Source: Marasmius tenuissimus
Taxonomy: Eukaryota; Basidiomycota; Agaricomycetes; Agaricales; Marasmiaceae
Length of the DNA: 64,000 nt
Assembly: GCA_029532415.1 (NCBI GenBank)
Contig: JAQOTA010000050.1
Coordinates: 5,518,001 to 5,582,000, forward strand
Direction of reading: 5' to 3'
Under the pieces are notes generated by a model that saw nothing but the letters and a program-made list of their open reading frames with translations, had not been told where the DNA came from and did not search any database. Positions 1 to 11,267 of this stretch are shown piece by piece. The translations under genes were made by a program, and so were the position numbers. Each line of letters opens with the position of its first letter. The stretch's first letter is position 1.

Positions 1-851
1 AAAATATTCACTCGCGGAACCAGCGGCATGAAGGGATGTGCGGGGTGAATCCAGTTGAAATCTCGAAAGTGAGAGGTCTCTTTATGCTCGGCGTAATACA
101 GAGATTGAGGATGGGGAATCGTTATAGGTATTCGTCGTTTTCGGTCGACGGCGGTCATGAGTCGGTTGCCGGCCACGAAATGTTTATCAACGCGAGCTGA
201 AACGCGATTGAAGGAGACGTTTCGTTGCGTGGATTGCTAAATTGATCGTATTGAAGGTCAGGGCCAGCCGATACCAGGATAGAAGACATAGACTTACCTG
301 GTAGAGATCCAATGGTTCCATGGTTTGCACGCGTCAAGATAGTACAGTAGACCTGCAGTATCGTAGCGATGCGACCGTTAGACACTACAGCAGACCTGCA
401 GTATCGGAGTGATCGATGGAAGAAGGAGGATGTCGATGTTGGGCAAGGGTGAAGTGGAAGTTCAGGTGCAAGAGGAAGAACCGCGTTTGTCGTTGTTTGT
501 ACACGCTCGAGAGGCCTGGCGCCTTGCCACAAGCGCCTATTCTCAACACCTAGCGCTACTCCCACGGAGTCCAAATAACAATGACCTTCGCGATATCGCG
601 CACCAGAGAAAGACGAAAGATGAATATTCAACGGTATAAGCAAGATATTTACATGGTAGATGCCAAACCTCGAGTCTCGGTACAGGTATGGGTAAGGTGT
701 GAGATACCAAAGTGAAGATATTGGGGGACTGGGAGAACGGCGAAGGGATACACAATGTCAATCATAGAGGGCCGTTGTGGCAATGGAATATGGCCAAGTC
801 ACTAATGCGATTTGTTAGAGCATTGAAGAGGAGGGAGGATGGTAGCAAGAC
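1..851. other. Stretch without a supported gene
   Basis: Open frames exist on both strands (for example a 162-codon minus frame at 155-643), but I could not connect them into exons with convincing splice sites and recognise no domain. A minus-strand reading near 155-300 has amino-acid-like composition and might be the 3' exon of the candidate gene to its right. Confidence 0.4.
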
Positions 852-1342
852 TTACAATTTAACCCTGTGTTTCAGCAATGCTGGATCCCACTCATCATCC
901 GGTATCACCAACAAAGGGCCAAACCACGACATTGCTCGTTGCCCGCTCGACATTCCCACATGATCTTCAAGATATCGATTACGAGGGAAGCTGTTGTCGC
1001 CATTCTTTTGGTGGAAGTACCAGATCGTGTATGAGCGGCCATATGTCCATTGATCCATGGTTCGGGCGATGAGATAGTCTTTGCGGACCCGGCTGTGCAT
1101 GAACCGTTCTACGGCAGGCGTAGGATTTCCTGCAGGCACTCTGACCGAGTGTGGTTCGCCATTAGGCGGGTAGTACAGGCCAAAGCGACTGGGCTGAAAT
1201 GGAGTCGGTCAGCAATAGTAAACTTCAAACGGACATATTGAGACTTAACACACCTCGGATTGCTGCCTGCTATAACGTCGGATTGTAGAGGGCAGCCTGG
1301 GTGCCATTCGGAGTTACGAGGTCGATGAAAATGGGCGAACAA
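852..1342 (-). CDS. Candidate hypothetical protein (partial, two exons)
   Basis: A minus-strand exon runs from about 1205 down to 852 and encodes a hydrophilic, aromatic-rich segment with a run like YGRSYTIWYFHQKNGDNSFP and a following WFGPLLVIP. Just upstream, around 1206-1265, the minus strand offers a GTGTGT donor and a CATTTCAG acceptor, which would join a short first exon starting at 1342. The composition and the acceptor make a real gene plausible, and the style resembles orphan families of Agaricomycetes, but I do not recognise the family and cannot place the start or the end securely. No function is proposed. Confidence 0.35.
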
Positions 1343-2206
1343 GAATCATTTTGAGGGAAGTCGGGCTCATGGATAATTGGTAGAACGAAAAACCGGTGAT
1401 ATGACAATGTTTATCCGTGACAGTCCGGCAGCAAACGGTACACAGACTCTCTTCCGCAGACCAGAAGAGAAGATGCGCCTAAGAATAGTATATGAGGGTG
1501 TGTTCTCCCCACAATGGACCCTCCAGAAGCAGCCTTCCAGAGGGGACATGGGTGTTGAGAGGAAGAAATGAAGGTGGGAAAAATTGGATCGCAAACCAAT
1601 CACAACCGTCACCAACTCCGTGACTTGTGACATTTCACTCCTTCACATCAACCTTGATCTCCTCCGTCTCAACGGTTTGCGTTGGGGCGGATATTGCATA
1701 TCTGTCGTCTATCTGTGCCTTCCTCCTGACTGAGGGCAAAGGTACCAGACTGTTGACACTGAGCACGATAGACATTGTCGTGGGCCACACAATATTGCTT
1801 CATCCGATTGTGCAATGACCAGTATCCATTTCGCCAGTGCGTTTGCATGCAACGCCTGTCCGATTTGATTTAGAAATGACGATTTTGTCTGGCAGTGGAG
1901 ATCCGCATTATGATAAACGCAAGACTGTGGCCCTCATCCAGGCAACGGTGGCCCTTGTCATTTTTTTTTTTCACGTTGCAGCGCAAACCGACATCATGAT
2001 AGGGACAAGACTCTGGATTCCCTCATGAAGGTAACAGTCGATCATGGAAAATCGTGTTCCCACCTGCTCCAATTTTGAAAAAGGGCGAAATTTCAAGCAG
2101 ATAAGAGGAGGATAAAAGGGCGACAGGATTTGGTCGATTGGGCATACTGCTATCAGTCCTCCGCCTCTCGCTTGCGACGCATCTCGTATCGAATCTCTCT
2201 CTCATC
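1343..2206. other. Intergenic region upstream of the DUF6532-like gene
   Basis: No convincing gene. A poly-T run sits at about 1962-1972. The last 150 bases presumably hold the promoter and 5' leader of the plus-strand gene that starts at 2207. An alternative in-frame ATG lies at 2138. Confidence 0.4.
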
Positions 2207-4578
2207 ATGTCTGCTCCTCCTGCCACTGTTGAAAAACGCACCAAAAAGCCTTCTGCCAAGGTTGCCGACCCCAACAACGTTGCGAACGCGCGATCTGGTA
2301 AGAAGAAAGGTGCAGCAAAAGGTGCTAAAGCCGGGCAGAACAAGCCATTCGTTCCTATCAGCAGGGAACAATTGGAGTTCATCATGGCTCAGGTGAAAGC
2401 GGGTATGTTTGAAGTGGCTTTTCGAGTTACCATCCACTCAAGGTGGTTTATCTCCTCTGCAGGACACGCGTTAGATCCGGCTGCGGCTGGATCTCAGTCT
2501 CAGGCCAACACGGCAGCCACTCCCGGTAAAAAACGCAAGAACACTCAGCAAGGGCCTGCGGTGAAGAAGAAAGCCAAACAGGCTGTCGTTTCTTCAGACG
2601 ACGAAGATGTTCTGGATGATATTCTGGGTGCCCGGGTCGAGATTCGCGACTCCGACTCCGACTCTGACGATGACGTGAACGGCGACGAAGAAGAAGACGA
2701 GGATGATGAGAATGGAGCCAAAGGTGAGCTGGTCTGTCCTCCACTGCGATTCGGCTGGTTTTCACGATATACTTTACACTAGTTTCTTCCGGCGAAGAAG
2801 GCGAAGAGGAGGAAGATGTCGAACCTCTGAACGCCATGGACAAGGCGGCGATAGCCAATCTCTCCTTCAAGCAATTGACCAATGTAAGTCGCCTCTGCTG
2901 TCTGTAAAGTCAAATGGATTGACGCACAATACTTCGAGGCTTGGGAAGGGTTGAAGGATGATGTTCGCGCCACAAACGGCGTAAGTAGTTCTGCGTCATT
3001 CAATCATACCTAGCATTCGATTGACCCTTGCACAGATTGAGGGGGTTGAGCCAGAGAAAGGGCAGTCATCCTCCTCGGGGCCTGTCGTACCTTCCACACC
3101 CTCGCGCGCCACCTCTAAAGGCAACAAGCGTGTCAACCAGACGCCAGTTCAGAGCTCGGTGCCTGTCGCCCTCCCTTCCCGGGGACCTGGTCGTGTAGCT
3201 TACCTTTGTTTCATTAGCTGGACCGCAACGGAAAACCTTCCCACAAGATCAACCTCACGCACTTCACTCCCAGGACGCAGAGAGTTGTCAACCTGACACG
3301 CTCTGAAGTGCGCAAGGACATTTCTCTCGAGAACGCTTATCCACCCCTCGACTCGCTCGAAAAGTACACCTGGATCCGAACCTTGGCAGAGTTGGCCGTG
3401 TCGCAAAACGGAGGTGACGAGGAGAGGAACTTCATGGACGGCGAACTGAAGGAGTTGTTCACCGCATATGTAAGAGCTTGGCCAGAGGATGAATCATGCT
3501 AATACCTTACTTTTGATTTAGGCCGTGTACGGGAGGAGCGGCTTCATGAACAATCTCACCACCAAGGCTCGCAATGCCATTGGCGGACACTACGGCATCC
3601 CCGGTTCCAACGATGCGAAGACCATCGCCAAGAGAGTGGCCTGGTTGACGAATCAGGGTACTTTCAAGTTCGGGTCGTTGAACATCGAGGTATGTCAGGC
3701 ACCTTTTGATTGTCGCTGGTCTGATGTTTGCGTTGAGCAGAAGGAGACATGTGCTCGAGACGAACCGTATCAAAACGACATCTACAGAGCGTTAATCCGA
3801 CAGATATTCTTTTCCAGAGGAAAGGCGGACGCTGCAGTGTTCAAAGCACTGACACGCACCCAAAGTATTCCTGGGCCTATCTTCGCCCTACTGTCTACGG
3901 CGGTCAGTCATTTCAGCCTCTGTTCGGCAAATTCTCAATATCTCCCAGATCGAACATGCCCTTTTACAGTGGAAGAGTGGTGTGGAGACGAAGACGGAAT
4001 TTGGAGACGGATCAAAAGCACGGTATGATCTGCGACCACACACCAGGTTGTTTTCCTCACGTCTTTTTTAGATACCAAGTTCATCTCGAGGCTTGGAATG
4101 CACTGGAAGCAAAAGCCCCCACGTACGCTCGGAACCTGAGCAAGCGTGTCTTCCGTACCTCCGCGTAAGATCTGTCTGCTTTATCTGACATAGAGGCTGA
4201 CAATTTGTTCATTCTAGAGAGCAGACAAACAAGGCGTTCCTCTTGGAAGAAGCGATGGACGAAATGTCTGGAATCGACTTCGAGGGCTTGGAGGCCATGG
4301 CCAAGTGGGAGGAGGAGTTTCCTGGCCGCGCGACTCCAAATGCACAGTCTGCCTCTGCAGGGACTGCCTCCGCTTCAGGAGCTAACATTTCTCCTCAGAC
4401 GGAGGGGCCTGCGGGTCCGGGGGAGAAGGCTACGGGTACTCCTTCGATGCAAGGGACAGACCAGACAGCTCTTCCAACCCCTGCACCAGGTGCACCTGCT
4501 AACCCAGTTCCAGCTGCCGCAGACGCTGCTGCTGCTGCTGCTCCTGCTGCTCCTGCTGCTGCCGCCGCCGCCGCCTGA
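2207..4578 (+). CDS. DUF6532-like multi-exon protein
   Basis: A multi-exon gene with consistent GT-AG introns, for example 2403-2462, 2725-2782, 2884-2938, 2981-3035, about 3159-3217, 3469-3521, 3690-3740 and 3903-3948. The N-terminus is Lys/Ala-rich and nuclear-localisation-like, followed by Asp/Glu/Ser acidic runs. The core matches what I know of DUF6532, a domain of unknown function in Agaricomycete nuclear and transposon-linked proteins: an N-terminal helical block (YTWIRTLAELAVSQNGG), a GYxNN-like stretch (YGRSGFMNNL), and a C-terminal IEHALLQWKSGVETKTEF segment followed by a helix ending TYARNLSKRVFRTSA. The C-terminus is a low-complexity Ala/Pro tail. The start at 2207 was chosen for MSAPP; an in-frame ATG at 2138 would add 23 residues. 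The frame stays open through all inferred exons, so the gene looks intact. The function is unknown. The junction near 3159 is the least certain. Confidence 0.65.
4525..4577 (+). repeat. GCT/GCC trinucleotide tract coding poly-alanine
   Basis: Runs of GCT and then GCC, broken by CCT, form the last codons of the DUF6532-like gene and encode an Ala-rich tail. Such tracts are prone to length changes. Confidence 0.85.
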
Positions 4579-4850
4579 ATGGCCCAAAGAAGTATGTCCC
4601 AGTGCGTTATTATCTGCGATTCTGCTGACTCGTTTCCAGTCTCAAAATAGTTGTTTCATTCGAAAGCCACCCAAATAAGTGTTCGTCTCATCCGTTTCTT
4701 TATCTGACTCTACTGACGTGGATCCAGTCTGAATAGATTTCTTTCATTCAAAAATCAACGTATATCAATTAAAATAGTTTCCGTGCCCAATCGAACATCT
4801 TTCTTCTTTCGAAAACAATGCGTGAATGTGTGAGGAATGCGAAAGCATAG
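4579..4850. other. 3' flank of the DUF6532-like gene
   Basis: AT-richer sequence, presumably 3' UTR and terminator. No reading frame is worth calling. Confidence 0.4.
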
Positions 4851-5232
4851 GGTGGTCCCGAGTGATACGCGGGACGACCTATAACTGAAAAAATACAGCT
4901 CACGAGAGACTTGAGTTGGCCTGAGTGAACGGCAAGTCAGTCGAAGGTTGTGCCCAAGCTGCTAGAGGTGAGTCCAGGTTGTCCCAGGTTATGAATGTCG
5001 CGACTCACCAGCTTGTTCACAGCTGTTTTCATCGGAATTCTGGGATCTTGGGCGGACTTATGTCTGACTTGTGGCCTTCAAAAAGACGCGCGAGGTTGGC
5101 TCAGGTTGGTCCCGGGACAACCTGGGCTCAGGGACACCGGAACCTATATCCTGGGATAACCGGACTGACTTGGCTACTTTGCGTCTCTGGGGCAACCTAG
5201 AGTGCCGAGGTTATCCCAGCGCCAGGACCCTT
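4851..5232. repeat. Cluster of short inverted repeats (GGTTGTCCC / GGGACAACC type)
   Basis: Several imperfect palindromes share one consensus. GGTGGTCCCG at 4851-4860 pairs with CGGGACGACC at 4870-4879. GGTTGGTCCCGGGACAACC lies at about 5104-5122. Variants occur near 4974-4991, 5148-5165 and 5195-5222. Repeated hairpins of one type in non-coding DNA suggest a small non-autonomous mobile element or its ends. No flanking duplication was found. Confidence 0.45.
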
Positions 5233-5416
5233 TTTCCTGATGTAAAGGCGTAAAAGACATTAGTACTGTGTAAGTACTTCTACCATGAATGGTAGTATGC
5301 TTGGTGAGCATAGTCGTGTTTGCCTCATGTATTGGAGGCTCTACTTATGCTATTGGATAGCGACTGTCTATAGTGTCATTTATGATGAAACTATTAGGTA
5401 CGTAGTGAAATACGTA

Positions 5417-5423
5417 GACAGAG
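5417..5423 (+). repeat. Left target-site duplication of the KDZ element (GACAGAG)
   Basis: The seven bases immediately outside the left terminal inverted repeat are identical, in the same orientation, to 23844-23850 outside the right one. This is the mark of transposon insertion. Confidence 0.85.
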
Positions 5424-5678
5424 CACCTAACCGTCCCACCCCTGTACTACAAACCAGTGGGCAGAACCGGGCCGCCGGAACCATTTGGTTTGTGGTGGAC
5501 TGATGTGGTCTGCCGCATCTCTCAATAACTTCCTTAGATACCCTCGTTATCCTCAAGATCTTTCCCTCATATCCTCTCAAGTCCTCTCAGTCATGCAAGC
5601 TCCCGCCCCCGCGCCCTCCCTCCCGACGCTCCCTTCCTTTTTTGACCAACGCTTACTCATCACCTCACACCTTCACCC
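5424..5678 (+). repeat. Left terminal inverted repeat of the KDZ element
   Basis: It starts CACCTAACCGTC and matches the reverse complement of 23589-23843 base for base except at 5437 (C here, T in the other arm). The similarity stops sharply after CTTCACCC at 5678. It contains GC-rich and pyrimidine-rich tracts. Confidence 0.93.
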
Positions 5679-6252
5679 ACGACAGCTCCCTTCTCCCGTG
5701 CCTACTCTGGCCTATCCGACACTTTTTTCCCTATCCGCCCACTACATGATACTCAACATTCTGGTTTTTCTCTCGTCACTCATCCACCTGCAACTACCTC
5801 TTCTTGTTCACCTAGTCATCCTTTTCAAGACTGTTCATAAATTTTTCCCTGTCTAACACGCACTCTTCCAAGCTCTCCCCTCATAAACGAGCCAGTCAAG
5901 TTGCAGGCGTGATGAGAGAGTTGAGGTTGAAAGCTCGGACAACTATGGCCTGGCTGTAACAGAACGTAAGGGGGGGAAGGGGTCTTCTCCTCTCGATATT
6001 CATTAATGATGTCCATGTTTCTCCCCGTCTCTCTCTCCACGAACGCGACTACCTATCTCTACCTACTGCTGTTTTTGACCTGACCTCAAGTCTTATCTTG
6101 GCACCCGCCGGAATCCTACGTCGACGGTTTCCTTTCCAATAACATACAAGTGTCGATTACGGGCAACAAGGTAGTACAATTATACACGATGATACACAAT
6201 GATACACGATTTATCTGAAGATTAACGCAAATAACAAAATGGTTGGAAGGTC
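5679..6252. other. Left subterminal non-coding region of the KDZ element
   Basis: No supported gene lies between the left repeat and the end of the minus-strand HMG-like gene. The sequence is pyrimidine-rich and ends with a short tandem array (6181-6210). Confidence 0.5.
6181..6210 (+). repeat. 10-bp tandem repeat, three copies
   Basis: Three consecutive 10-mers of the form (G/T)ATACAC(G/A)AT lie just downstream of the HMG-like gene. This is a small minisatellite with no evident role. Confidence 0.8.
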
Positions 6253-8483
6253 TTACTCGTCGTTATCAGATCCCTCCCCTCGCGTACGCGTGGCAGGATG
6301 AGTGCTCGCACCCAAGTGTTTTTTCTTGGGTGCTACCCGGGCCCGCTTGGGCCGAGAGTGTGTGTTCTCTCCACCATTCTGAGGCTCCTCCGTCGGCTCC
6401 TCCATTGTCTTCCGCTTCTGTCCTGCTTTGCGTGTCGTGCTATCAGGTGCGGTCATTGGAGGGAGTGGGTCTCCACTCTCACTGGACGCACCAGTGGTTG
6501 TTTGGCCGATACCGGTCATCGGGCCGGCCGTGAGTTGGATCGCAGGAGGGTTGTGGACATCGTGGAGTAAGAGAGGGTCGATGGCTGCGTCATCCAGTGG
6601 CATGGCCGAATCTGTGTTGCCAAGGTCTGTCTTCGGGTTCGTTATTACGACAACAGGGGAGGGTGGTGGATCGTTGGAAACTGGAGTCTGACTATTGTTC
6701 TGCTGTTCTCTCTCGATTGCAGAAGGCAAGCGCTTTGGTAATGGACGGGGAGGAAGAGGAGTTGGATCAGGGATGGAAGGGGAGGGTGGAGCGGGAGCGG
6801 GAGCGGGAGCGGGAACGGGAGCGATGGCAGGACTGGCTTCAGAGCCGCTTGATTTGGACTTGGTGGGTTTCGGGCCGCCCTTCGGTTTCGTGGGTTTCTG
6901 TTGCCTGGGTTTTTTTGCTGGCGGCACCTTTGAAGCGAGGGTTAACTACCGTTGCGAAAGAAGAAAAAGTTCTCTCACCTCTGTAGACAGAGTGTTGTCT
7001 TCAACAGACCCTTCGTCAGACTCTTCATCGGACGATTCTGAATCCCCTTCATCAGAATCATCCCTTGCCTTAGTGGTTTTTGGTTTTCCCTGCGGGCCTC
7101 TCTTCACTCCGGCATCACGGCGCTTCTTTCTCGGCTTCAGCTTGACGGTCCCGTTCTGTATACCCTGTGCACGTGCCGCCTTCCAAGCCTCAAACTCGTC
7201 AGCATCCAGCTTCCGGAACTTGGCAACACCATCACGCCAGGCATCGCGCACGAGGAACAGTGTATCGTTGGACCCCCCTAAACTGCTTGTCTTCACAAAC
7301 GGCACTCCCTTTGGCCATCCCTCGCAAACCACGCCATAGCGAAGGGTGATGCGCGCCTCGAATTGCTCGTACTGCATGGTGACATTTGTCGTAGAGCACA
7401 CCTCATCTGTAGCGTAGTTCAGTCAGAGTTTGAATGTGATATGAAGCTGCTGAATACGTACCAAGTGTGTTTTGGATAAGAGAGGTGATTTCCCGCTTCA
7501 GGGCCGAAGCTTGGTCCTTTAGACTTTGAATGAGTTCTAAAAACACAGATGTTAACTTTCACGTAATGTCCAGGATCATAAACTTACTTGTGGGATCGCA
7601 GCCACAGACTGCAAGAGCCTCAATCTTTTTGCCAACGGTCGAGGTATTCCAGCCGCGTAGGAGAGTCGAGAGATACTGTTCAATGCGGTTGTCTGTGAAT
7701 ATCCATTGTGGTTTCATGATCTTCTCCAGCCTGTTCTTCACAAGAAGAACCATGGCCTCGATCCCGACACGATGTTTGAGACCGGTCAACTGAGAAGGAG
7801 TGAGAACCAGAAAGTGAAGGTAGATAAGGAAGGTCACAACTTACAATCGCAATGATCTGTGCGAGGCAAGACGACGTGTCAGCGACTTTCTCTGCAATGC
7901 TGGGTCTCTTCAGCCGCTCCCTCTTCTCCTCGTCCCGATTGTTCTTGAAGTCGTCCATCATCTTCTGTCGTTCCTGGGGCGTCTGCTTGTGATACTCGGC
8001 CTTGAACTCGGTCTGGATCTCCTGTATTGTCATAGGTGGGCGGCCAGCTGTGGTTGAGGGTAGTCAGTGATAAAAAAAATAGATAAACGAGAGCTATAGA
8101 AGCTGACCCTCGCGATTCTGACGTGCCTTCATCCACTTGAAGGCATTGAATTCGTTGGGGAGTTTTGCAGGCTTCCTAATGCGGAGTCCACCTTGATAAA
8201 ACATGTCCAGAAAGTACCGGTCCTTCATCTTGTACTCCGTCGCCAGCTTATGGCATTCCTGGAGAATATACTTTCGAAGCTGCGCAATCTTCTTCTTGAT
8301 AGCAATGTCTCGTGTCTTGTGTTGAAGTCGGCGTCGCTCGCGTTCTGCTCGAGGCATGGGTGCACGTTTTGTCGTGGCGTGATGTGTCCGTTTCTCCATC
8401 AGAGCACCAGGGGGAACAGCGTGATACCTAGCCGCGAGCATATCTGCACGCGACTGAGTGCGAACGCCAACCCTTTTAGGCAT
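6253..8483 (-). CDS. HMG-box-like DNA-binding protein (transposon cargo)
   Basis: A minus-strand multi-exon gene starting MPKRVGVRTQSRADM at 8483. The order of parts is: a basic N-terminus with an Arg/Lys-rich helix (about residues 40-70), an HMG-box-like segment (PNEFNAFKWMKARQ, then an exon with TEFKAEYHKQTPQERQKMMD), a conserved middle around CGCDPT, and a globular block with ITLRYGVVCEGWPKGVPF and FEAWKAAR. Basic and acidic low-complexity regions follow, and then a Pro/Ala/Lys-rich tail with AT-hook-like PKGGPKP motifs. Introns are short. I recognise the arrangement as an Agaricomycete family often seen beside transposons; that association is from memory. It probably binds DNA in the nucleus and could help transposition or shape chromatin, which is inference. 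It converges on the left end of the element. The Pro/Ala tail is encoded by a GAGCGG repeat near 6790-6825. No stop or frameshift is seen. Confidence 0.6.
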
Positions 8484-9108
8484 AAATAGTAGTGAGAGGA
8501 TGTGAAGAGAGAGGAAGAGAGCAGGTATATCGACGGAGAATTTGTGGCAAATGAACCTAGATTCAAAAAAAACACTCGGACGGGCTGCTAGCACCCTAAA
8601 AAGTTTTACCGCACTCACAGAAGTCACAATCGCGATCCCCATGAGCTTTTTCAGCATCCGTACATCTTGTACCATTTGCAATTTGCTTGAAGGTGGGCCA
8701 GATAGTCGCACATGGGTGACTCTGCTTCAGGTTTTGCCTAGTTGGTTGACCAATTGACATGGTTTCGGTAACAGAAGATGTAATCTCGAAGGGTTTGGGT
8801 TTGATTGCGAGTAATTGTTATCTTTGGGGTGCCAGCCATTCTTCAGGTTGTAGCTACTTGTTGATCCACAGTGCGTCTGAAGTCGAGGTTCAGTGGAGAT
8901 CAGGGCCATGACGTACACATTTCTTGCACAGCACGTTCGGCAAGTTCCGTCTGCAAGTCCGGCTGTTTGAACCGGTCCGTGTGAATCCGCGTTCGTGTCT
9001 CTATCTGGCAAGTGGCGAATTCCATTCTTCCCTCCCCCCTTCACTTCACCTGCACACATACAAAATTTTTCCACCGTCCGATATCACCCACAGTCGCAGC
9101 AAAGCCTT
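8484..9108. promoter_or_regulatory. Divergent intergenic region (HMG-like / RNase H1-N-like genes)
   Basis: About 0.6 kb separates the start of the minus-strand HMG-like gene from the start of the plus-strand RNase H1-N-like gene, so both promoters must lie here. No convincing TATA box was identified. Confidence 0.4.
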
Positions 9109-10038
9109 ATGTCGACAGGTAAGCCTCATATCAGAACTCTCACCTGCTTTTTACATACTCAAATCATTGTAGCCACACCGTCAAAAGCTCGAAGTCGTAC
9201 TCGGACTCGCACAGAGACGTCCACTGAGCTGGGCTCTGATAAAGGTGAGGTGATTTTGTCACAAAGCTTTGTTTCCATACTCATTTATCTTCTTCAAAAT
9301 TCAGTTTTAGCACGTACAACTACCAGGACGACCACGGTCACAGTCATCGAGAGTCCCTCTTGTCCAAGTCGCCTCTCCTCACAAACTCAATCAGCCCCAT
9401 CTCTCGGTGAGTTTGTTGAATTGAACGATAATGCCACCATCTTACTCGCAAACAGACAGCGAGTCGGAGGCACCGCCGGCATCCCCACCCACCACCGGGC
9501 CAACACCTTCTGGACCGTTACCTTCAAGTGAACCATCCCCATACTCCCCTTCCGTTCCAACGACATCCCCGACATCATCATTTAGCTCAAGCTCACGTTC
9601 TCGACCATCAGGATCAAGAGACATAAGTCAAGATGAAGCTCTCATCGCACATTACGAAGATCGATACCCTGGAAAGGTTCCGCATCCCCGTAATTTCATT
9701 GTTCCTCAACTGGCTAGTGTCTACTATGTAGTCACAGCAGGGATCGAGGTCGGTATCTTCACAGATTGGTGAGTCCAAAGTCAGGTTATCTTTTTCATTT
9801 CATTGATGAATCTGACAGAGATCCGACACACAGGAACCACGTTGCTCGTCTTGTACTTGGAGTCAGTAGGGCCCGCCACAGGAGTTATCCACGACACCAT
9901 CAAGCGTGGACAGTCTACTTTGAGCAGTACTTCGACGGAAGTATTGAGGTTCTCAATGTTTACCAGAATACCGCACCTCTAGCTACACAGCTCGCGGACA
10001 ATGGTCTTGAGGATGTCGTTGCTAGAATGTCTCTCTAG
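9109..10038 (+). CDS. RNase H1 N-terminal (viroplasmin)-like domain protein
   Basis: ATG at 9109 is followed almost at once by an intron (9118-9173), then short exons separated by GTGAGG...TTCAG and GTGAGT...AACAG introns, and a last exon ending at 10038. The N-terminal half is Ser/Thr/Pro/Arg-rich and disordered. The C-terminal part has YYVVTAGIEVGIFTDW, then an NHVARLVLGVSRARHRSY block, then WTVYFEQYFDGSIEVL. That spacing (YVV..G...GIFT.W....V.GV..A.+.S+...A...Y) is the signature of the RNase H1 N-terminal or caulimovirus viroplasmin fold, which binds RNA:DNA hybrids. There is no catalytic RNase H domain. A role in binding hybrid or structured nucleic acid during transposition is inference. 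Inside the KDZ element it heads three co-oriented plus-strand genes. Confidence 0.65.
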
Positions 10039-10277
10039 ATTATTCACCACCTCGTATCGTCTTTTATCACAATCAATCTGATAAGTATTTGTATTGCACG
10101 TTCTTCTTGGAAAACAAGCGCGTGTGAGTGGTGATTGGGGTCCGTTGCGTGTCCCAAATTGGCAGGAGGTGTTTGGTATTTAACCTGAGTCCCAAAGGAA
10201 GGCGCGAAAAATTATCCTTCACGCTTCCACCACCGTCTGTGTTCCTCTAGTTCTTTTCACCCCACTTTCTCGCTGCC

Positions 10278-11267
10278 ATGAACACTCCATCTTCTCCTTC
10301 CACCAATGCTCATTTTTCATCCCAGTCTTCCGACACCGATGTTGTTGTTGTCTCCTCCAACACTACCACACAACCTGATGCCGATGTCACCAACGTCCTC
10401 GATCCCATTGCTGTTGACGAAACCTCCAGTGCCGGCGAGGTCTCAGAAGATGACCAGCTTCCACCACTCATGCCATCGGACGCCCCTCTTACCTCGGTTC
10501 TCAACGGAAATCCTGGCAATTCGGACAACCCCCCGCATGCTCAACACTCGGTTGCGCAGCACACGGTGACGAACAATACCTGGGGGAACGGAAACAACGG
10601 TTGGGCAAGCGAGGACTTTGAAGTCACCGAGAACAGCTGGCGCAATGCGGGTCCACAAAGCCCCAGGATAGTGTCACTCACGCCGGGGCGTCCAAGCTGG
10701 ACTGAGCCAGCTGACTCCGCTGTCTTCCGTTGGCGTCCTCAAGCCTCCATGTCCGGAAAACCCTCCCACAGGCACATTGCCCTATACGTGCGGAAGGATC
10801 TCCACTCTGCTTTCCAGCCCCTGGGACAGCGAAAAATTTCGGCATTGACTCTGACTGCGACAGATAAGTGGGCTCGGACCCTCAGTGAGTACTGCATACT
10901 TTTTCACAGCTCTTTTTTTGTCAATGACTTTTTGCTAACACTATCTATACTAGTCATCCGAGCGCTTCCAGAAGCTCAGCATGCTCATATACCACCACCT
11001 CAGTTCACGCTCACAGAGGTTTGTCAACGCTTAGCTCAGGTTGATAATGAGCTAGCGGCTGCACGCACCTCGATCGACAATAATTCCGCTCGCCTCGAGG
11101 CCATCAAAGAGGAACAGGAACCCCTTCGTGCCCGTCTTCGCCGTCTCGACAACGAGAGAACAGCTCTCTTGCAGGCCAACGAAAACGTGGAGCAGAAGAT
11201 GAAGGAGCTGTCAGAGGTTCAGGACGACTTGCAGGATCTCGAGTCGCTGGCAATGGCGTTTTCGTAG
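10278..11267 (+). CDS. Ser/Thr-rich protein with C-terminal coiled coil
   Basis: The open frame starts MNTPSSPSTNAHF. The first 150 residues are Ser/Thr/Asp/Asn-rich and probably disordered. A middle block (AVFRWRPQASM... KISALTLTATDKWARTL) may be a small fold. The C-terminus (from about residue 245) is a long heptad-like helix rich in Leu, Glu, Arg and Gln (EVCQRLAQVDNELAAARTS... ALLQANENVEQKMKELSEV), predicted to be a coiled coil. An intron of about 69 nt with GTGAGT at about 10885 and CTATACTAG at about 10953 keeps the frame, so the unspliced ORF also reads through. I do not recognise the family. A TATTTAA element lies about 100 bp upstream, near 10177. It is cargo of the KDZ element, and an oligomerising partner of the other cargo proteins is only a guess. 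Confidence 0.6.
   Translation: MNTPSSPSTNAHFSSQSSDTDVVVVSSNTTTQPDADVTNVLDPIAVDETSSAGEVSEDDQLPPLMPSDAPLTSVLNGNPGNSDNPPHAQHSVAQHTVTNNTWGNGNNGWASEDFEVTENSWRNAGPQSPRIVSLTPGRPSWTEPADSAVFRWRPQASMSGKPSHRHIALYVRKDLHSAFQPLGQRKISALTLTATDKWARTLSEYCILFHSSFFVNDFLLTLSILVIRALPEAQHAHIPPPQFTLTEVCQRLAQVDNELAAARTSIDNNSARLEAIKEEQEPLRARLRRLDNERTALLQANENVEQKMKELSEVQDDLQDLESLAMAFS

Noticed and set aside
6695..7339. 214-codon plus-strand frame
   Set aside because: Antisense of the HMG-like gene. Its Ser/Gly composition comes from the repetitive Pro/Ala and acidic tracts on the other strand.
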